The notes under the pieces were generated by a model, which ran no database searches, was not told the origin of the DNA, and saw nothing but the letters and a program-made list of their open reading frames with translations. Shown here in pieces: positions 12,425 to 12,819 of a DNA stretch of 12,819 nucleotides (positions are counted from its first letter, which is position 1; each line of letters opens with the position of its first letter). The translations under genes were made by a program, and so were the position numbers. Source of the stretch: an uncultured bacterium (GTDB taxonomy: Bacteria > Planctomycetota > Phycisphaerae > Phycisphaerales > UBA1924); NCBI GenBank assembly GCA_938003595.1, contig CALKYH010000128.1, forward strand, positions 1-12,819. Reading direction: 5' to 3'.

Positions 12425-12819
12425 ATGGCCCAGCCAGCGGACCTTCCCGATGTCGGCGCTCTCACCCGCGCAATCGCCGCGGGCGACGCCGACGCCTTCA
12501 CCACTCTCTACAACGCCCGCTTCGATCTGGTCTACGCCGTCGTCCGCCGCGCCACGGGCTTGGGGGAGCAGGACTGCCTCGACATCACCCAGGACGCGAT
12601 GCTCCGCATGATCCGCCGCATGCCGATCATCGACGACCCCGCGCGGCTGGACGGCTGGATCGTCCGCGTCGCCCGGAGCAGCGCGTACGACCATCTCCGG
12701 CATGAGCGGCGCCGTCGCTCCAGGGAGTTCGGCGCGGCGCAGGCCCGGCCGGGAACCTCCGACGCGGCCCATGCCGATCTCGCCGAGCTTGATCACGCCA
12801 TCGCCCGCGCCCGCGCGGC
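12425..12819 (+). CDS. ECF-type RNA polymerase sigma factor (5' part only)
   Basis: 131 codons of a sigma-70 family protein that continues past the window end. Residues about 22-102 form region 2: DAFTTLYNARFDLVYAVVRR, the DITQDAMLRMIRR helix (counterpart of the usual DxxQExFxR motif), then LDGWIVRVARSSAYDHLRHE followed by the basic run RRRRSRE. These are the core-binding and -10-recognition helices of ECF factors. Region 4 should lie downstream. The ATG at 12425 is the first in frame after the previous gene's TAG (12404-12406); no ribosome site precedes it, which fits translational coupling. It would direct RNA polymerase to a small regulon in the cytoplasm; the anti-sigma partner is not in view. 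Confidence 0.88.
   Translation, partial: MAQPADLPDVGALTRAIAAGDADAFTTLYNARFDLVYAVVRRATGLGEQDCLDITQDAMLRMIRRMPIIDDPARLDGWIVRVARSSAYDHLRHERRRRSREFGAAQARPGTSDAAHADLAELDHAIARARA

Noticed and set aside
11603..12796. 397-codon open frame on the - strand opposite the STN-like and sigma genes
   Set aside because: The + strand encodes a recognisable sigma-70 region 2; the - frame has no recognisable domain.
1..12819. tRNA, rRNA or insertion-sequence genes
   Set aside because: No cloverleaf with a CCA end, rRNA core sequence, transposase motif or terminal inverted repeats with target duplication was recognised.

Overview
The window is high-GC bacterial DNA. It most resembles a planctomycete of the Phycisphaerae type. 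The evidence is four secreted proteins that all end in the same two-repeat, calcium-binding dockerin-like module with a cysteine at or next to the last residue, GC-rich third positions with long antisense shadow frames, and many short structured intergenic regions. The taxonomic call is inference from these traits; there is no rRNA gene to confirm it.

Left part (1-2969, all +): the 3' end of pdhB (pyruvate dehydrogenase E1 beta), a secreted TlpA/thioredoxin-like protein with a CAPC active site and a helical TPR-like tail, a four-copy heptamer tandem repeat, and a complete pdhC (dihydrolipoyl acetyltransferase E2). The two dehydrogenase-complex genes are on one strand and are split by the redox protein.

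Middle part (2985-9339): a cluster of secreted proteins with the C-terminal dockerin-like module. They are a matrixin-type zinc metalloprotease (-), a PQQ-type glucose/sorbosone dehydrogenase-like protein (-), and two secreted proteins without a recognised main domain (+, from 6838 and 8611). Between the last two sits an 83-residue Cys/His-rich metallothionein-like protein with a very strong hairpin in its leader. The last two + genes (8063 and 8611) are each followed by a copy of one diverged element of about 85 bp. Its hairpin survives in the second copy through G.U pairs, so it acts as + strand RNA, most simply as a duplicated terminator.

Right part (9463-12819): on the - strand lie an SRPBCC/DUF4287-like protein, prfB (release factor 2) and a small two-TM protein with a C-terminal zinc ribbon. 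prfB is longer than its continuous frame suggests. It starts at 10967, reads 24 codons, meets an in-frame UGA in the classical CUU UGA C shift site and continues in the +1 frame. With the frameshift the SPF and GGQ motifs fall at residues 205-207 and 250-252, the positions known in E. coli RF2. The usual Shine-Dalgarno-like stimulator is absent, and a perfect 8-bp hairpin sits directly upstream of the shift site. prfB also has a promoter whose predicted start coincides with the ATG. On the + strand a secreted protein with secretin/STN-like domains is followed after 18 bases by an ECF-type sigma factor that runs off the window.

Most of the gene content is ordinary. The items most worth checking are the prfB shift site with its hairpin, the duplicated RNA hairpin element, the dockerin-like family with its bracketing cysteines, and the structured leader of the metallothionein-like gene.
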